Of a DNA stretch of 64,000 bases, positions 21,012 through 33,114 are shown piece after piece; positions within the stretch are counted from its first letter, which is position 1; each line of letters starts with the position of its first letter. The DNA lies in contig MU385895.1 of the NCBI GenBank assembly GCA_022497145.1, forward strand, positions 186,001 to 250,000, read 5' to 3'. The notes beneath the pieces are model-generated. The model searched no databases. It worked only from the letters and a program-made list of their open reading frames with translations, and was not told where the DNA came from. Source of the DNA: Rostrohypoxylon terebratum (taxonomy: Eukaryota > Ascomycota > Sordariomycetes > Xylariales > Hypoxylaceae). A program made the position numbers and the translations under genes.

Positions 21012-23119
21012 TCAGTAAGTCCCCAACTCTGCAGACGGAATGGTTTTCCATGATAAGTATGTGGGCAGGACTGGTGGAGGATTCAGTCCAGTCGGATTGC
21101 AGGAGATCTCGTTACTGCGGCGATCTACATAACAGGAAAAATCAAAGAATCTGCTTCCCGAACTTTCAAAGACGATCCTGGATTTCTTACTGTTAGATTT
21201 GAGGAATAGAAGTATGGAATGAGGTGGAGTTAAATTTGAGGAGGGCAAAACTCACGGATTATCTGGATCCTTGTCATTGCAGAACCAGGTGTGATTGATA
21301 GCAAAATAGCCTGTAGCGAGATCGAGTTGCCATTTACAGTCGAGGGAGCGACGTGTCCACGTATTTGAAGTTTCTTCTCCCGTTTCGTAGTTCTTGCAAT
21401 CATGCCAACGCCCGGGATCGCTAGTGTGCAAAAAGGGAGTAATAGAAATATCCTTATACCTGACTCCTTGGAAGCCATCCAGAGCCATGAAGATGATCTT
21501 AAATAGGGCTGTCGTTTCGAAGTTATCAGCAAACGTGGGGCTCGTATAAAGCGAATCTGACATCCAGCCTATTCTCCATTGCGTCGCCACCGTTGATCTA
21601 TAGAGAAGACCTCGGTAAGGGGATTGAGTTTGATCAGTGTATCAATCCTATAGTCTTTGAAAGGGGAATTATCTGGAGCACACCCCCACCATCTTTCGTT
21701 GCCATATCTTCCATCGCGATTCAGTTCTTCGCCATCTCCTGTACACTCGAGACTAAAACCGTTGGCGGAATTACGGAATGTAACAGTCAAATTACCTGAA
21801 TTGTATTCGCCTTGCCATTTTTCATTCCACACCCACGAGGTGACTTCCCATGAGGGTGTTTCTGAGACTTCAATGCATCCCGGATGGTTGACTCCTTCTG
21901 GGGCAACCTTAGGGGTCAACTCAATCGGCTCAGTCAGCGATCCTAGGATATAAGTCGAATTGACCGATTCAAAATCAATGATTGAACTACCAACAGCTCG
22001 AAATGTCACGCTGTGATTATGATCTATCAGTGAGGAAGTTGATTTCAAGGATTAAAGAGAGGGCCATACTTCTCCGAATTTCTTTCTTCCGCCCTACAGA
22101 CCCAGGTCTGACTAATGGAGAGCTCTCTGATTTCGCCAGTGAAACGGACATCAGTGGAGTTGTCACACCTCATCCAATCTCCTTCCGAGATTGCGCATGT
22201 TGTTGACTGATTGTTACCGTGATTATTCAGGCGGAAGCTTACGGAGCTTTCATCACCATAAACCTGCCTGTATGCGAAGTCTTGTACATCCCAGTTCGGG
22301 TAACTGAAAGACGGTCCAATACAGGGAGTTGGATTCCAGGGAGTATCCGGAGCTTCGTTCTCAGAGGGTGGAATTACTTCTATCGGCCCAGCAGTCCAGA
22401 TAGGGGTTACATAGTCGCCAGTAAATGGAAACGTCGATTCATCTGTTAGAGTACACCTGGTTTGCTTGCCATCCTCGACACATTGAAGCAACTCAGTGAG
22501 GTCAATGGTCGCTGATGAGAAATAAGGGAGACTATATTAGAGGGGAATTGACTCCTTATCAACTTTTGGTACATTATGTAATTGATTTCTAACGTAGAGA
22601 ATCGCGCTTTTCAACTTACGGGTGAGTCTTGTTCCTGACTTCACATATCCACATTTGGTTGATCCCAAGCTCCTTAGTTGAAGCTATATATGGGAATGTA
22701 GTCTTTGAGTTGAGTGCGTCGTCGTCGTCGTCGTCACACTCATTCCATACCGGCATATCTGGATCTTGCAAAAATGGTGTTGTGCATAGTGTAGTTCCAT
22801 TGTTCACCACATCGTGCAGTTGAAAGTGAGCCATACCTCTCTCTCCAGATTCTATGGCTGTCTTGTTGAACTGAAAATTCGAGACCTGGTACCTTGGTTT
22901 CTCGAAACCTCCCGTGCATGGGTTAGCCCCCAAGGACAGCGATTTTCTGTGATGTTTTCTCGTGGGAAAGCTTAAATCCATTTAGTGGAGGCATTATCCT
23001 GTTTAATAGTGTTTATATGACGTAACAACATACGGCTGTGTATCCAATTCTCCATAGTTTACACCCGCCGCCAGGATTAGGTGCACAACAATAAAATTAA
23101 GTAATATTGATATATACAT
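21012..23119 (-). CDS. Secreted protein with four related Trp/Cys units (provisional model)
   Basis: Likely secreted fungal protein of about 593 residues, function unknown. Minus-strand exons: 23119-23034, 22970-22620, 22531-22070, 22010-21591 (end uncertain), 21540-21256 (start uncertain) and 21189-21012. Exon 1 encodes a signal peptide (MYISILLNFIVVHLILAAG). Four units each end in a similar block: LGINQMWICE, LSISQTWVCR, FSIDQRWRRN and FAINHTWFCN; introns follow each block in the same phase, pointing to growth by unit duplication. Many N-glycosylation sequons (NNGT, NNQS, NST) fit secretion. The third unit has lost its Cys, and the join after it needs a weak donor (GTGGCG) and a 50-base intron; a frameshift is the alternative. 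A GTC repeat gives a run of six Asp near 22720. Possibly a cell-surface or effector-like protein, but this is inference. Confidence 0.65.
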
Positions 23120-24197
23120 GTCTAAGTGAAAGTGATTGAGAATCGTGGTTTCAAGTTCCAGGTGTTTATCTGCTCTTTAAACTCGACGATGCCGTTACTC
23201 AACCAAATTTCCAACACAGATACTTTCTAAGGGGGCACAATATATACCTATCCCTCTCGTATTCCCCGCCACGACTCCCACCTCAAAGTAGTATTAGGTA
23301 CAGAATATCTTAGAGCTCTTACATTTGAATTGCAGTCGCATATAGCCGATATGCACGATGGTAGTACTGAAGAAACAGTTTATATAGAAACATGTAAATT
23401 AAGCGAAGATTGATAGGTTGAATTGACAAGTGATACCACCACTTGGGCTAGATTAAGAAGCTACCTACTGAATTGAATGACAAAGCTGGACTTTTAAATA
23501 GAAACATGGGCTCGTAGGTATAGTTTGAACTACCTAAAAGACTTAATTCAAGACTGTTTCTTCTAAAAAAGATATACTTAGACGCTTTTCAGATTATGAG
23601 GTTTAATAAGGGGTTATGATGTGGTCACGTGATACCCCTGATAGTTGACTTGTCGTGGATTTTAAGAACCAGTAGCGGCGAGAGGTAGGGACATTTCCAT
23701 TATTATTATATAGAATGGCTAATAGATTATATTCAACCTGGAAGGCATTGATAAATGAACAGTTACTGCCTGCTGGGCATGAAGACGTTTACGACTTATC
23801 CCATTGTGAAAGCCTCGAGTCCGCAGCAGGCACGTCGATCGAAATGATAAAAGCCATACTATGTTGTCCTTTCCATCTATGAACTTCAATAGCCGGATAA
23901 TGAGATACAGTTGCCTGTTCATTGTCACTTCGACGTGGTGTCTTGGTGGCGTCATCCTCGGGCGCTCTTTCACTAGGTACTATTAACTTGGACGAAAGTT
24001 TGCTCAGGGGCTACCACACATTCCTACCTGCCTAGGTAGGTAGTCATGTACACGGATTATTACATCCATGTTATTTCCAGAGACCTAGAGGTCTGGAATT
24101 CCTTTTCCGACTACTCATCATCCACACATTTTCTATCAAAGGTCATCTGGTACGAGATTCTTTACGACAAACATCCATATATTGACAAATCATCGCT
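23120..24197. other. Spacer between divergent secreted protein and MFS transporter
   Basis: Promoter-bearing spacer, AT-rich, with the palindrome cluster CCTACCTGCCTAGGTAGGTA at about 24025-24044. No gene is recognised. Confidence 0.55.
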
Positions 24198-26420
24198 ATG
24201 GAGCTTAACGAGAACTCCAGCTCATCGCCATCAAACCAACATCATAATAAATCTTCTCAGAACACGATTCTTGAACCCCCAAGTCGCAATACCAAACCGT
24301 TATCTATCAAGGTCCATCAGCCTAATCAAGTAGAATCGAACCACGAGACTGGTTGTCAATTGTCGTCGAGGCCTGCTGATGTCTCCACTAACACCAATCC
24401 CAACAATAAAAAGCGCAATCCCTCCTCGGTGACAAATACCCAGAGTCGTGCGGGAGATCAAATTACGAGCGCAGCGGATCACCACAACAGGCGTAGCCAA
24501 CCCTTGACTACAGATGGCACACAAGAAAATTCCGATAATCAAAACCCACAGCAGGTTCTTGATCCTGAATCAAATGATTCCTCGCAAAGCCCTCGCCATG
24601 TTGGAGTATCCGTGGCAAAATGGAAATTGGGTGGCCTTTTTATTGCCAACCTGTTGTTGTGTTTCACTTATGGTACCTACGTTCCTGCATCTGCATCATA
24701 CGATCAAAGTAAATATTCCCAGAAACTGACCAAAATATCCATCAGGTTACGATATCGGCAATGCTGCCAATATTCAGCCTTTCATCTACAAGTCCATCGG
24801 ATCCATAGTCTATCTTCCCTGGTTCGGGATTGTCTATTCTGCGTCTGGCGTCTGCGTTCTTCCTTTGAGTCTCATGATTTTGAAATACCGGGGGGACACG
24901 AGGATCTTGCCAGCTGTGTCTAGAATACTCATGATTGTTGGATCCGCACTCTCTGGAAGCGCTACTAATCCCGTTTTCATGACCCTTGGTCGCGCGTTCA
25001 TGGCATTTGGGACAAGCATTGCTTACCAAAGGCAAGCATCCACTCCCGTCAAAATATCTCTATAATTCTGACAACAGCCAGCATATTGAACACGTATATC
25101 GTCCTCTGTGCCCCTCGGTGGCTCGGATTGGTGAACGGGTGGATGGCTACATCCTTCGCCTGCGGTCTCATCGTAGGCCCAAACATAGGTTCGTCTACTT
25201 TTCTTTTTCACTTTGGCTCCAGATCTCTCCTTGGACATCAAGATTCTAAATTGAATTTAGGCAATGCCTTTTCCAATAACGAAAAAGCTACATGGCGCTG
25301 GGTAAGTATTATCTGTCTGCTCAATTAGATGGACTGACATTGACATTTCAAGGCTTTCTTCATGATGATTCCATTATGCGCCGTCAGTGTAGGACTCCAA
25401 TCAATTCTCTTGCCTAACCTCCGCAAAACAAACGAGAGGTTGTTCAGAGTACTACACACCGAAAAATTCGATCTCTACGGACTGGCTCTACATATCTTAA
25501 CATGCTCCGTTTTCGCAGTCGCCTGCTACTTTTTAGGTGCAGCAGGGGATATGGGAGCTAGCATTGGCATCACTCTCTGGGTGGCATTCACCTTTCTCAT
25601 GATTATTTACGTGATCCAGCAAACATACGGTATCGGCACAACAGCTAATGATCGTGTCTTATCCCCATTCTCGCTCATGAGAAACCAAACGATATTGAAA
25701 ACTTGGATATGCACTTTCTGTGCCGCTGTAGCATATGGTGCTGCACTTTATTCTGTGCCTATCTCCATGGCATTCAACCAAGGCCTGGGTCCACGAACTC
25801 CCGGAGCGGAGTTTGTACGTTTCCTAGGAACCTTCGTGGGCTCTGCCTTGCTATGCGGTTTGATGGTACAGGCCTATGAGTACTACAAAGTATTCTTTAT
25901 ATTAGGCTCCATCTGTTTTATAGCTGGCGGCGCCTCGTTCCAGCTACTTGAAGCCGGTACACCCGAGAGCTCCGTACGTAATTTCGAAGGACTGATCGCC
26001 ATCGGCCTCGGCTCATTCTGGCAACTAGCGATACAAGTATGTATGACTTTCGTACTAGACTTGAAAGACCGACTGCACCTCACGCTACTCAACAGCATAG
26101 CACAATTTGGTGGTGTTGCAGCAGCCTTCTCCATCTCTGAAATGATCTACCAAAGCATAGGGTTCCAGTCTCTAAAGGAATCCCTTGGCAACAGTGACGC
26201 AGGGCCATCATTCTCGGACAAGGAAATCCTTCAGCTGCTTGCAGGCGTCAGCACACCGGTCTTGGAAAGCAAGATTTCGGCAGTCATACAGCCCATGGTA
26301 ATGGGCGCATTTGCAAAAGCTATCAAGGGCGTCTACGTCATTACGATCGCTGCTGGTGCGCTTTCACTTGGTGTTGCGGCGTCTATGAAATGGGAAGCTA
26401 TAAGCTTCGAGGCTAGCTAG
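24198..26420 (+). CDS. MFS transporter (DHA2-like drug/metabolite efflux type)
   Basis: Predicted plasma-membrane or vacuolar proton antiporter of the major facilitator superfamily, 670 residues. Exons: 24198-24708, 24746-25031, 25082-25188, 25261-25301 and 25353-26420; all joins keep the frame. The first 130 residues are hydrophilic and Ser/Asn/Gln rich, then helices begin at WKLGGLFIANLLLCF. The segments ALSGSATNPVFMTLGRAFMAFG, GWMATSFACGLIVGPNIG and ATWRWAFFMMIP follow the pattern of fungal 12-14 helix transporters, where the (S)WRW-F-I-P block is typical of DHA2. Intron 2 uses a GC donor (AAAG/GCAAGC). The frame stays open for 45 codons beyond the TAG stop, with a hydrophilic tail. Substrate cannot be told from sequence; no biosynthetic genes lie beside it. 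Confidence 0.82.
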
Positions 26421-26841
26421 GGGCTTGAACCCGAAGGAACGCAAGCTGGCTCTCACCCTAATCAGAGAAACGACGAGGAGATAGCGCTAGATACGTTGAC
26501 CGTGGCACATGAGGCGGCAGCTAACACACCAGGTTCGAACGTCGATGATCAGAAATAAATTAATGAGAAGGATTACCTGATAGGCCTCAGATTGCAAGGT
26601 TGGAAAGGGCAATAGCCCATGTTGTATTCTCATGGATGTTTCATGCTCCAAGTTTTTACTGTACACAATAACGAAGATTAGGTAGATAGATGACTTTATG
26701 ACCACAACATGCATCGTCCACTAAGCCGATAAATCATCCCTGGGATGAACACGTTGGAAGATAATACATGAACCTTCCTAATTTTATCTCTAAGGTTATT
26801 ACTTAAATTATCTAATTTGTAAGAATTACATACTGATGTTA

Positions 26842-28447
26842 TCATTGCATGGGAATTGTGTCTCCATCTACCCAAGTAGAAGAAGTCAGCCGCTTCTCCC
26901 GAATCATGCCTTTGTATTGGTAATAGCATCGCCTCATATCCGTTTGCTCCGATAACGACGTCTGAGTAGGTAGGTTGTACACTTGTTCCGTCAGACACGC
27001 GATATCCGTACCCGCGTCCGCATCACCCACATACACCGGTCCCTTCCACCCGCTCGTGTCTTCCTGATACACGCATTGGATCTTGTTACTCTCGTCTTGG
27101 TATAAAATCCACGTGTTCGTTGAATTGGAATTGGGGCGCCCTACCGCGAGTGCGGCGATGGCGGTTTGGGCTGGTATCATGACGTTGGGGCTTCCTATGA
27201 TTGCTGTTAGCATAATGGAGTCAAAGCATATCTATGATCGAGATATCTTTACCGGTGTTCCAGGATATCCCCGTGTCAACGCCACCAAAGGAGAATATGG
27301 CCAGACGGCCGTTCTGGTCTCGATACGCTATACCCGCGGCATACGGGGCATTAAATTCTTTCACCGTGGGTACTATGGCAAAGCCCGTCTTATTGGCGCC
27401 CGTTGGGACTGTCGAACTAAACCATGCTTTCATAGTGTCGTTAAAGTATCCTCGACCATTAACATCATAGACCTGCCGATGGAAGGTCAGATTCGAGTTC
27501 TGATAGATGATGTATGGCCAGTAGGCGGACATCTGTGAGCCGTTGTCTACCGTGAAAGCTGGCCGGTCGGTATTGATGCTATCGGTCTTCGGCACCGTCT
27601 CGTCCACGCCAAAGTTTATCCCCCGGAATGTGCTGTCAGAGTTGAGGTAATACACTTGGAATTGGGAATTTCGCAGGTAGATGGTTGCGGGGATCGGCGT
27701 CCCTGGCTTTGCGTCCAGTCCGCTGAATACTAACGGCGTCGACCACTTTCCATCTGTGCTCAAATACTTCGATGTGCGGATCTTGTTGTCGCCTCCCTGC
27801 CAGAAGAGTCGCGATGTGAAGCCATAGCCCGGTAACCGTTGCCCTGCTACCGAAAGTCTTGTCAGAGGTCGTACAGCAGTAGTGTCCACTGTGTTGCCAT
27901 TGTCTAATGTCGAGTTTGAGTTTGAGCTTGAGTTGTCGCTGGAGCTGACACTGGAGCTGGAGCTGGCGCTGGAGCTTGAGCTTGAGCTTTCAGCTCCTGT
28001 TGCTACTTTTTCCGAGGATTTGCTTCCTACCACAACGCCGACGATCACGCCTATGAGTACCGCAATTACCACCGAAGCCACAATGATGATCCATAACTTT
28101 TTCTTCGAACGTGCTTCCGTCGTTGCTGGCCCTCCTAGCCCTCCTGGTCCTCCTAGCCCTCCTGGTCCTCCTGGTCCTGCTGACCCTGCTGACCCTCCTG
28201 CTCTCATTTCGTAGGCTGGCGGCAGTATCGCTTTCTCTCCATCGTGAGCGTATGCATCTTTCGATGAGCTATATGGGCTATATGAGCCATACGAGCTATA
28301 TTCGTCCTTTGCGTAGTAACCAGCTCCATGGTTGGGTACGACCTCCGGATATTGGTCACTTTGGTATGGTACAACCTCCGGATATGATGACGGCGCAAGC
28401 TCCAGTCCGGGCTGCGATTCTCTGTGGCTCCCATGGAAACTACTCAT
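26842..28447 (-). CDS. Membrane-anchored fucose-specific-lectin-like beta-propeller protein
   Basis: Single-pass membrane protein of 515 residues; exons on the minus strand are 28447-27253 and 27194-26842 (donor GTAAAG, branch GCTAAC). The N-terminal 115 residues are cytosolic-type, Tyr/Pro/Ser rich, with a collagen-like GGPGGLGG run near 92-107. One transmembrane helix (about 117-141, LWIIIVASVVIAVLIGVIVG) follows KKK, then a Ser/Asn-rich stalk, and a C-terminal domain with repeated blades (SRLFWQGGDNKIRTSKY, FQVYYLNSDSTFRGINF, TWILYQDESNKIQCVYQ) like fungal fucose-specific lectins of the AAL/AFL type. In those, aromatic and Arg/Glu residues in each blade bind fucose; I did not verify every site. 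The lectin part would face the wall or outside. Role inferred: sensing or binding fucosylated glycans. Confidence 0.75.
28128..28200 (-). repeat. Collagen-like Gly-Gly-Pro coding minisatellite
   Basis: Nine-base units (CCTCCTGGT / CCTCCTAGC type on the plus strand) repeat here and encode the GGPGGLGG run of the lectin-like protein. Such a tract is expected to vary in copy number. Confidence 0.75.
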
Positions 28448-30975
28448 CTTATTTGCCTGGGTATGTAATCAAGAAAGAAAGAACGGTGAAAGTGATTGCG
28501 CTTTTAACTGGAGAAAAACACAGGAACGAATGAGGAAGGCAGTTCAAACTTCGAAGTGTTTTCGTGATATTATAAATACTGCCAGGCTAGAATATGATGT
28601 TAGAAACCATCCCAGCATCGCGACACAGCATGACAGCAACGGCGGTGACGACGACAAGAGAGCGTGGTTTTGTCAAAGGAGCGTAAAGAATGGAAAGAGG
28701 AAATCACGATAGTGGGTAGTAATGGCGATCCTGGACGTTATGTACGAAACTGGGTGCCCAGCTGAAAGGAGGCACAGCTCGCAGAGGATCACACAAAAAC
28801 GGCGATCCGATATTGACAAGCGAGCCAGACCGTGCTAATAGTAGGATATTGCATCTGCCATCAACATCGCGCTCTGTTCAGGTGTAAGGGTGCGGCGTAG
28901 CAGGGCACATTGCCCAATTAGCGGTGCAGAGGTCCGCGGGCATCAGTTGGAAGCGAGATCCATGGAATATTGGACCTTGGCAGCTGAATAAGGAAATCGA
29001 AGTGTCGCATCGCATCATTCGAGAACTTCCAGGCTCAATGTGGCCTAGGCGTGCGGCGCGGAAAGTTTCTGAAACTTATTTAGATCCCTTTTAACACCTG
29101 CCAGATCTTCGCGCTTACTATGGAGAAATGTTATCTTTAGTCGACGGGACGTACTAAGTAGGAAGAGAATGTCTGGAATCTGGATAGATCGGTGGGCAAG
29201 TCGAATTGAAGCTATTCGTGGCAGAGTGTATGTGCTGGAAGAGACTATGAGTCCTCCTATGTAGATTAAGATTGCGAATACCACCCACATCCTGCAATGG
29301 TATGGCGCCATGTGCTTATTACACATTAAAAAGTAGGGGTCGAATTTTGTTATTCGTATTAAGCACCAAGCAGGTTTATACATAGGCTATTAGGCCGTGG
29401 CCATCTTAGCGAACCCTGCCAGCGCCACGAGGTCTTGTGGGTTACATTGACCTCGCAAGCAAGCACTTTTCTCAGCTAGTGAGTGCAAGGTTGCAATCCA
29501 CGCGGCTACGAAGACTGCCGCGAGAAGGTCGGCGCTAAAATACACGACTCACGAGGCTGACTTGTGTAACTCCTTAGCGTAGGCGAAGACCACAGCATGA
29601 GAATGATGTGTTTCCATGCTATAGTTAAACTCATAAAGTGAGTTCTGATCGATCCGCACATAGGGCCGTTGCGGCACAGCAAAGGTTGCGCGGGGATTGG
29701 TTCGTATCATTGGAAGTGTCGGTAATGAGAAATTTTAAAATTAAAGTCGGTAGTCAAGCAAGAGCCATATTAAATTCTCAAGATGTCTTTCGAACAGGTA
29801 CTTATCTCCTGAGGTGAAGCATAAGCGATAGCTGAATGCTTCGTACTGGTGTTTTAGATATAAGATGTGTGCCGCTGTCTTCCGGCACGGCAATACCTGT
29901 AATATCAAATAGCGGAACAGGTTACGCCATTACTGCGTAGTAGAGATCATGGCCGCAGGGCTGGTAGATTCATCTTAAGGATCGTCGATAATGAAATCCC
30001 GATCTGGTACTGTGACCTGCGATCTCTATATTAGTTCGGCCGAGTGCATATAAAGCACAACATCCATCCTTGAATGAGGCGCAACATATGACGGGAAGCA
30101 TTCGGACATTTCTTTTTCTTACTCTCCCAATCTCCAAGCACTGTCGTCTACACGGAGTATGTACATTCGATAGACCCCGAGGATGTGCCTCTATAATACG
30201 CCTCACCGGCTGCAGGTGACCCGGAGAGCGACATTACGGCACCATGATATGCAAGTGTAGATTGGTTCCCCGAAGGCGGCTCATTGGCCACCCTTTATGA
30301 AAAGGGGACGCTTGGGGGTGGCTTGATTTGAAACAGGGGTGCAATATTATCTCGTTGCCTAGGTAGCTAATAGTACCTACATAAGTGATGAAAGAGGAGA
30401 GAGATCAGATAGATTAGTAGGTAGGTACCTACCGAGGCACTTACAGTCTTACATTGTTAAAAGCCACCGGAGATATCCAACCGCCACGCGATAGACCCCA
30501 TTATGGAGATGCTTTGCGAGCCCACCGCATTGATTGCCTTTTTCGTTAGCCAATGATAGCGCATTGGGGAGCTAGTTGTTCGTCTCCATTAGGTGACGAA
30601 GAATGCGAAGCCACGTCACATGCATGGAATTTTGGAAAAACATCCCACAAATCTCCCCAGGCGATACAAGACCAATTGCCCCTTCAAATATTTATATTGC
30701 GATAGAGCGAATATGTGCCGCGAGTCTAATTCAAAGAAAAAGGGGTATCCGTAGTTCTCATTTCGTAACTTTATCCTCATTATACACCGTGACAAATTTA
30801 GAATAACTCCCCGTACGTGAATGGTATCATCAATCATCAGTGCCACATGAAAATATCATATCCCGCCGACGCTGGACTGTAAATGTGTCCGACCAACAGA
30901 CTTGACCCGGAAACTAGTAACGTAGCTTCTAGGCCAGTTTCAAATTAAAAGCTTCATTTTCCTGTTTCGGTTCAT
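28448..30975. other. Long spacer, no gene recognised
   Basis: About 2.5 kb without a supported gene. It includes the promoter of the lectin-like gene on its left. TACCTA/TAGGTA words cluster at 30357-30440, including GTAGGTAGGTACCTACC. Frames on either strand are short and lack motifs. Confidence 0.5.
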
Positions 30976-33114
30976 TCACCTTTTGTATTCCGGTTTTCTT
31001 GCCATGTTAACTACCGGTGGGGGCCCCTCTTCATCCATAGGATAGGGTGGAAGAGGAGACGCATTAGGACGTCGACTCGGGAGCTGCTTCTCGGGCAGTG
31101 GTGTCTTAGGGGGTAGCGGAGGCGGCTCAATACGGTGCGGCTGAAATGGCTGTATCATTGGTTGGATGATGGGGTCCCTTTGCGGTCTTCGTGGGTACTC
31201 GTCAGCTCCCATGATAGCAATCTTATCGGCACCGGTGGCATTGCGATACTGTGCTGGGGTGGGTGCGGTTACTACAAGACGGTCAGGCTCATCATCAGGT
31301 GAAGGCCTGACTACCGGGCCTAAAGCCGGAGAGGCGGGCGGTTTTTGTTGCGGACGTGTGGCTCCTTGAGGCGGAGAGGAATGACTAGTGGGTGGGCGAA
31401 CACGCTCGCCGGAACCACGAGAAGAAGGAGGGCTACCCGGTCCGGCTCCGGATCCGGGAAGCGAAAGATGGTCAAGTTGATCTATGCCGGACTCGTAAGA
31501 CTGTCGACTTGGAGGACTATTCCGAGCCGGAAATGTCGTAGGAAAATCTCCCGGGAGTTCCACGGCTAGGGGGGCATTCAGAGAGCCCATAGTAGGTTGG
31601 GTAGTGATTTCGGGTACACTATGGCTGAGCCTTTCGAACCTCTGCTTTGCCCGGTGTATCTTGGCTAGTTTCGTCGACGATTCCTGAACCATCCTTTGTT
31701 CGGCATCCCTCCCTAGATATCTTTTCGTGCCCGTGCTGATTTCTCCTAATCGATCCCACTCGTTCATGGCAAACTCGCCAACACCAACCTCGACATTGAA
31801 CCGGTAGTAGTTTTCGATGTTGACTCCTCTCTTCATGAGGAGTTCCTTCTTCATACGTTCATGAATTGCTTCGCAGCCTTCCACTTTTTGGATCAACTTC
31901 TTTCTCGCTTCTGCGTATTCACCTATGAAGCCTTCGTACCAGACATGCGAATTCTGATCGGTTCCCTTGGGTCGTTTTCCGGTTCCTACGCTGATGAACA
32001 CGCCTACGTCTCGTCCTGGCCATTCATTCACTGTAGCCTCGTCAAGTGCATAGGGTGATGGATTAAACGTCCCTGCTCCATCATCGTGGAACCAAGTCTG
32101 CCCAATCTTGATCGGCTTAAATGCTAGTCCAATTGCGCATGTCGCGCGACCGGCTTCCCAAATCCTACAGTCGTACTCAGGAGCAGGCTCTTTCCTCGAG
32201 TCATATGACCGTAGAAGCGCAGCAGAACCTCCCCTAGAAGTTCCTTTGTACATGGCCGTAACAGCGCTGTAGAAATATTAGTACATATGCGGAATAGTGT
32301 GATCTTAGCAAAGCCTGTGCTTACGTCTTCGTCCTGTTCTCTCTTGTATCATAGAGCTGTGCATCAGGATCGCCCCACGCGCTACCGCGGAATACTGGAC
32401 GCGTTTGAGCCGAAGGACTGCGGCCACTGAAACTGACCGTACTGGCATTGCTCTGGTGTCTCCTAGGAAAGCCACTCGAGGCCGCGCTAGATCGCGATAC
32501 AGCAGATACCGGACTGAAAGGATTTGATGATGATGCCCCGTCATTCCCTTCGTTGTCAGAAACGGTATGTTCCCTAACAGCTTCCTTGATCGCGCGCTCA
32601 AGCATGGACGCCTTAAATAATGTAGATCGATATGGTATGCCGACAATGGTCTTATCGGACTCGAAAACCATCCTTGTCATTCGAACATATAGTTCTTTAC
32701 ACTGCTCCAAGTCTAATCGAAGACGTCCGAGCATCAAAGCAATCAAGCCGCCGGTGCCGGTGCCAACTATTAGGTCGAAGTGATCGCATGGTTTCGGGAT
32801 CTGATCGCGTCGCGGCGCCCTACCCTCGATTTCGACGTAGGTTCGGAGCATTAGCTCTTGGATAATAATGAACATAGAATAACCACGGACTCCTCCGCCA
32901 TCTGTGCAAGCGCAAATCATCGGGGTTAGTGCCTGAAACATAGATACGGTATTCATAGATCCACAGACAATAGATCCATGGATGAGAGTTGGCGGGGTAA
33001 TGAACCGTGAACCGTGAATCGTGAATTGTGAACCGTGAACCTACCTAAACTCAATATTCGCAAGGGAGGACCCTTGGTCGTGTCTTTCCTCTTCAAGTGT
33101 CCCTCCGACTCCAT
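30976..33114 (-). CDS. Patatin-like phospholipase domain protein with altered nucleophile elbow
   Basis: Patatin-fold protein of 645 residues; minus-strand exons 33114-33045, 32901-32325 and 32266-30976. Exon 1 ends inside the key motif, so the join yields LRILSLDGGGVRGY with the oxyanion-hole DGGGxRG at 24-30. The nucleophile elbow reads DLIVGTGTGGLIAL: Gly72 stands where active patatins have Ser (GTSTG). The catalytic Asp motif DGA is present at 278-280. Between the two lies a Ser-rich insert (about 150-205), and after residue 430 comes a long Pro-rich disordered tail with PPPLPPKTPLPEK-like SH3-binding words. The first ATG in frame was used. If the family rule holds, acyl hydrolysis through a Ser-Asp dyad is not possible; it may be a lipid-binding or regulatory protein. 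I believe this GTGTG form recurs in fungi, but cannot check it here. Confidence 0.85.
33001..33040 (+). repeat. GTGAACC heptamer repeat in patatin-like gene intron 1
   Basis: Five to six copies of a 7-base unit (GTGAACC, with variants GTGAATC and GTGAATT) lie in intron 1, directly beside its donor site on the minus strand. Confidence 0.75.
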
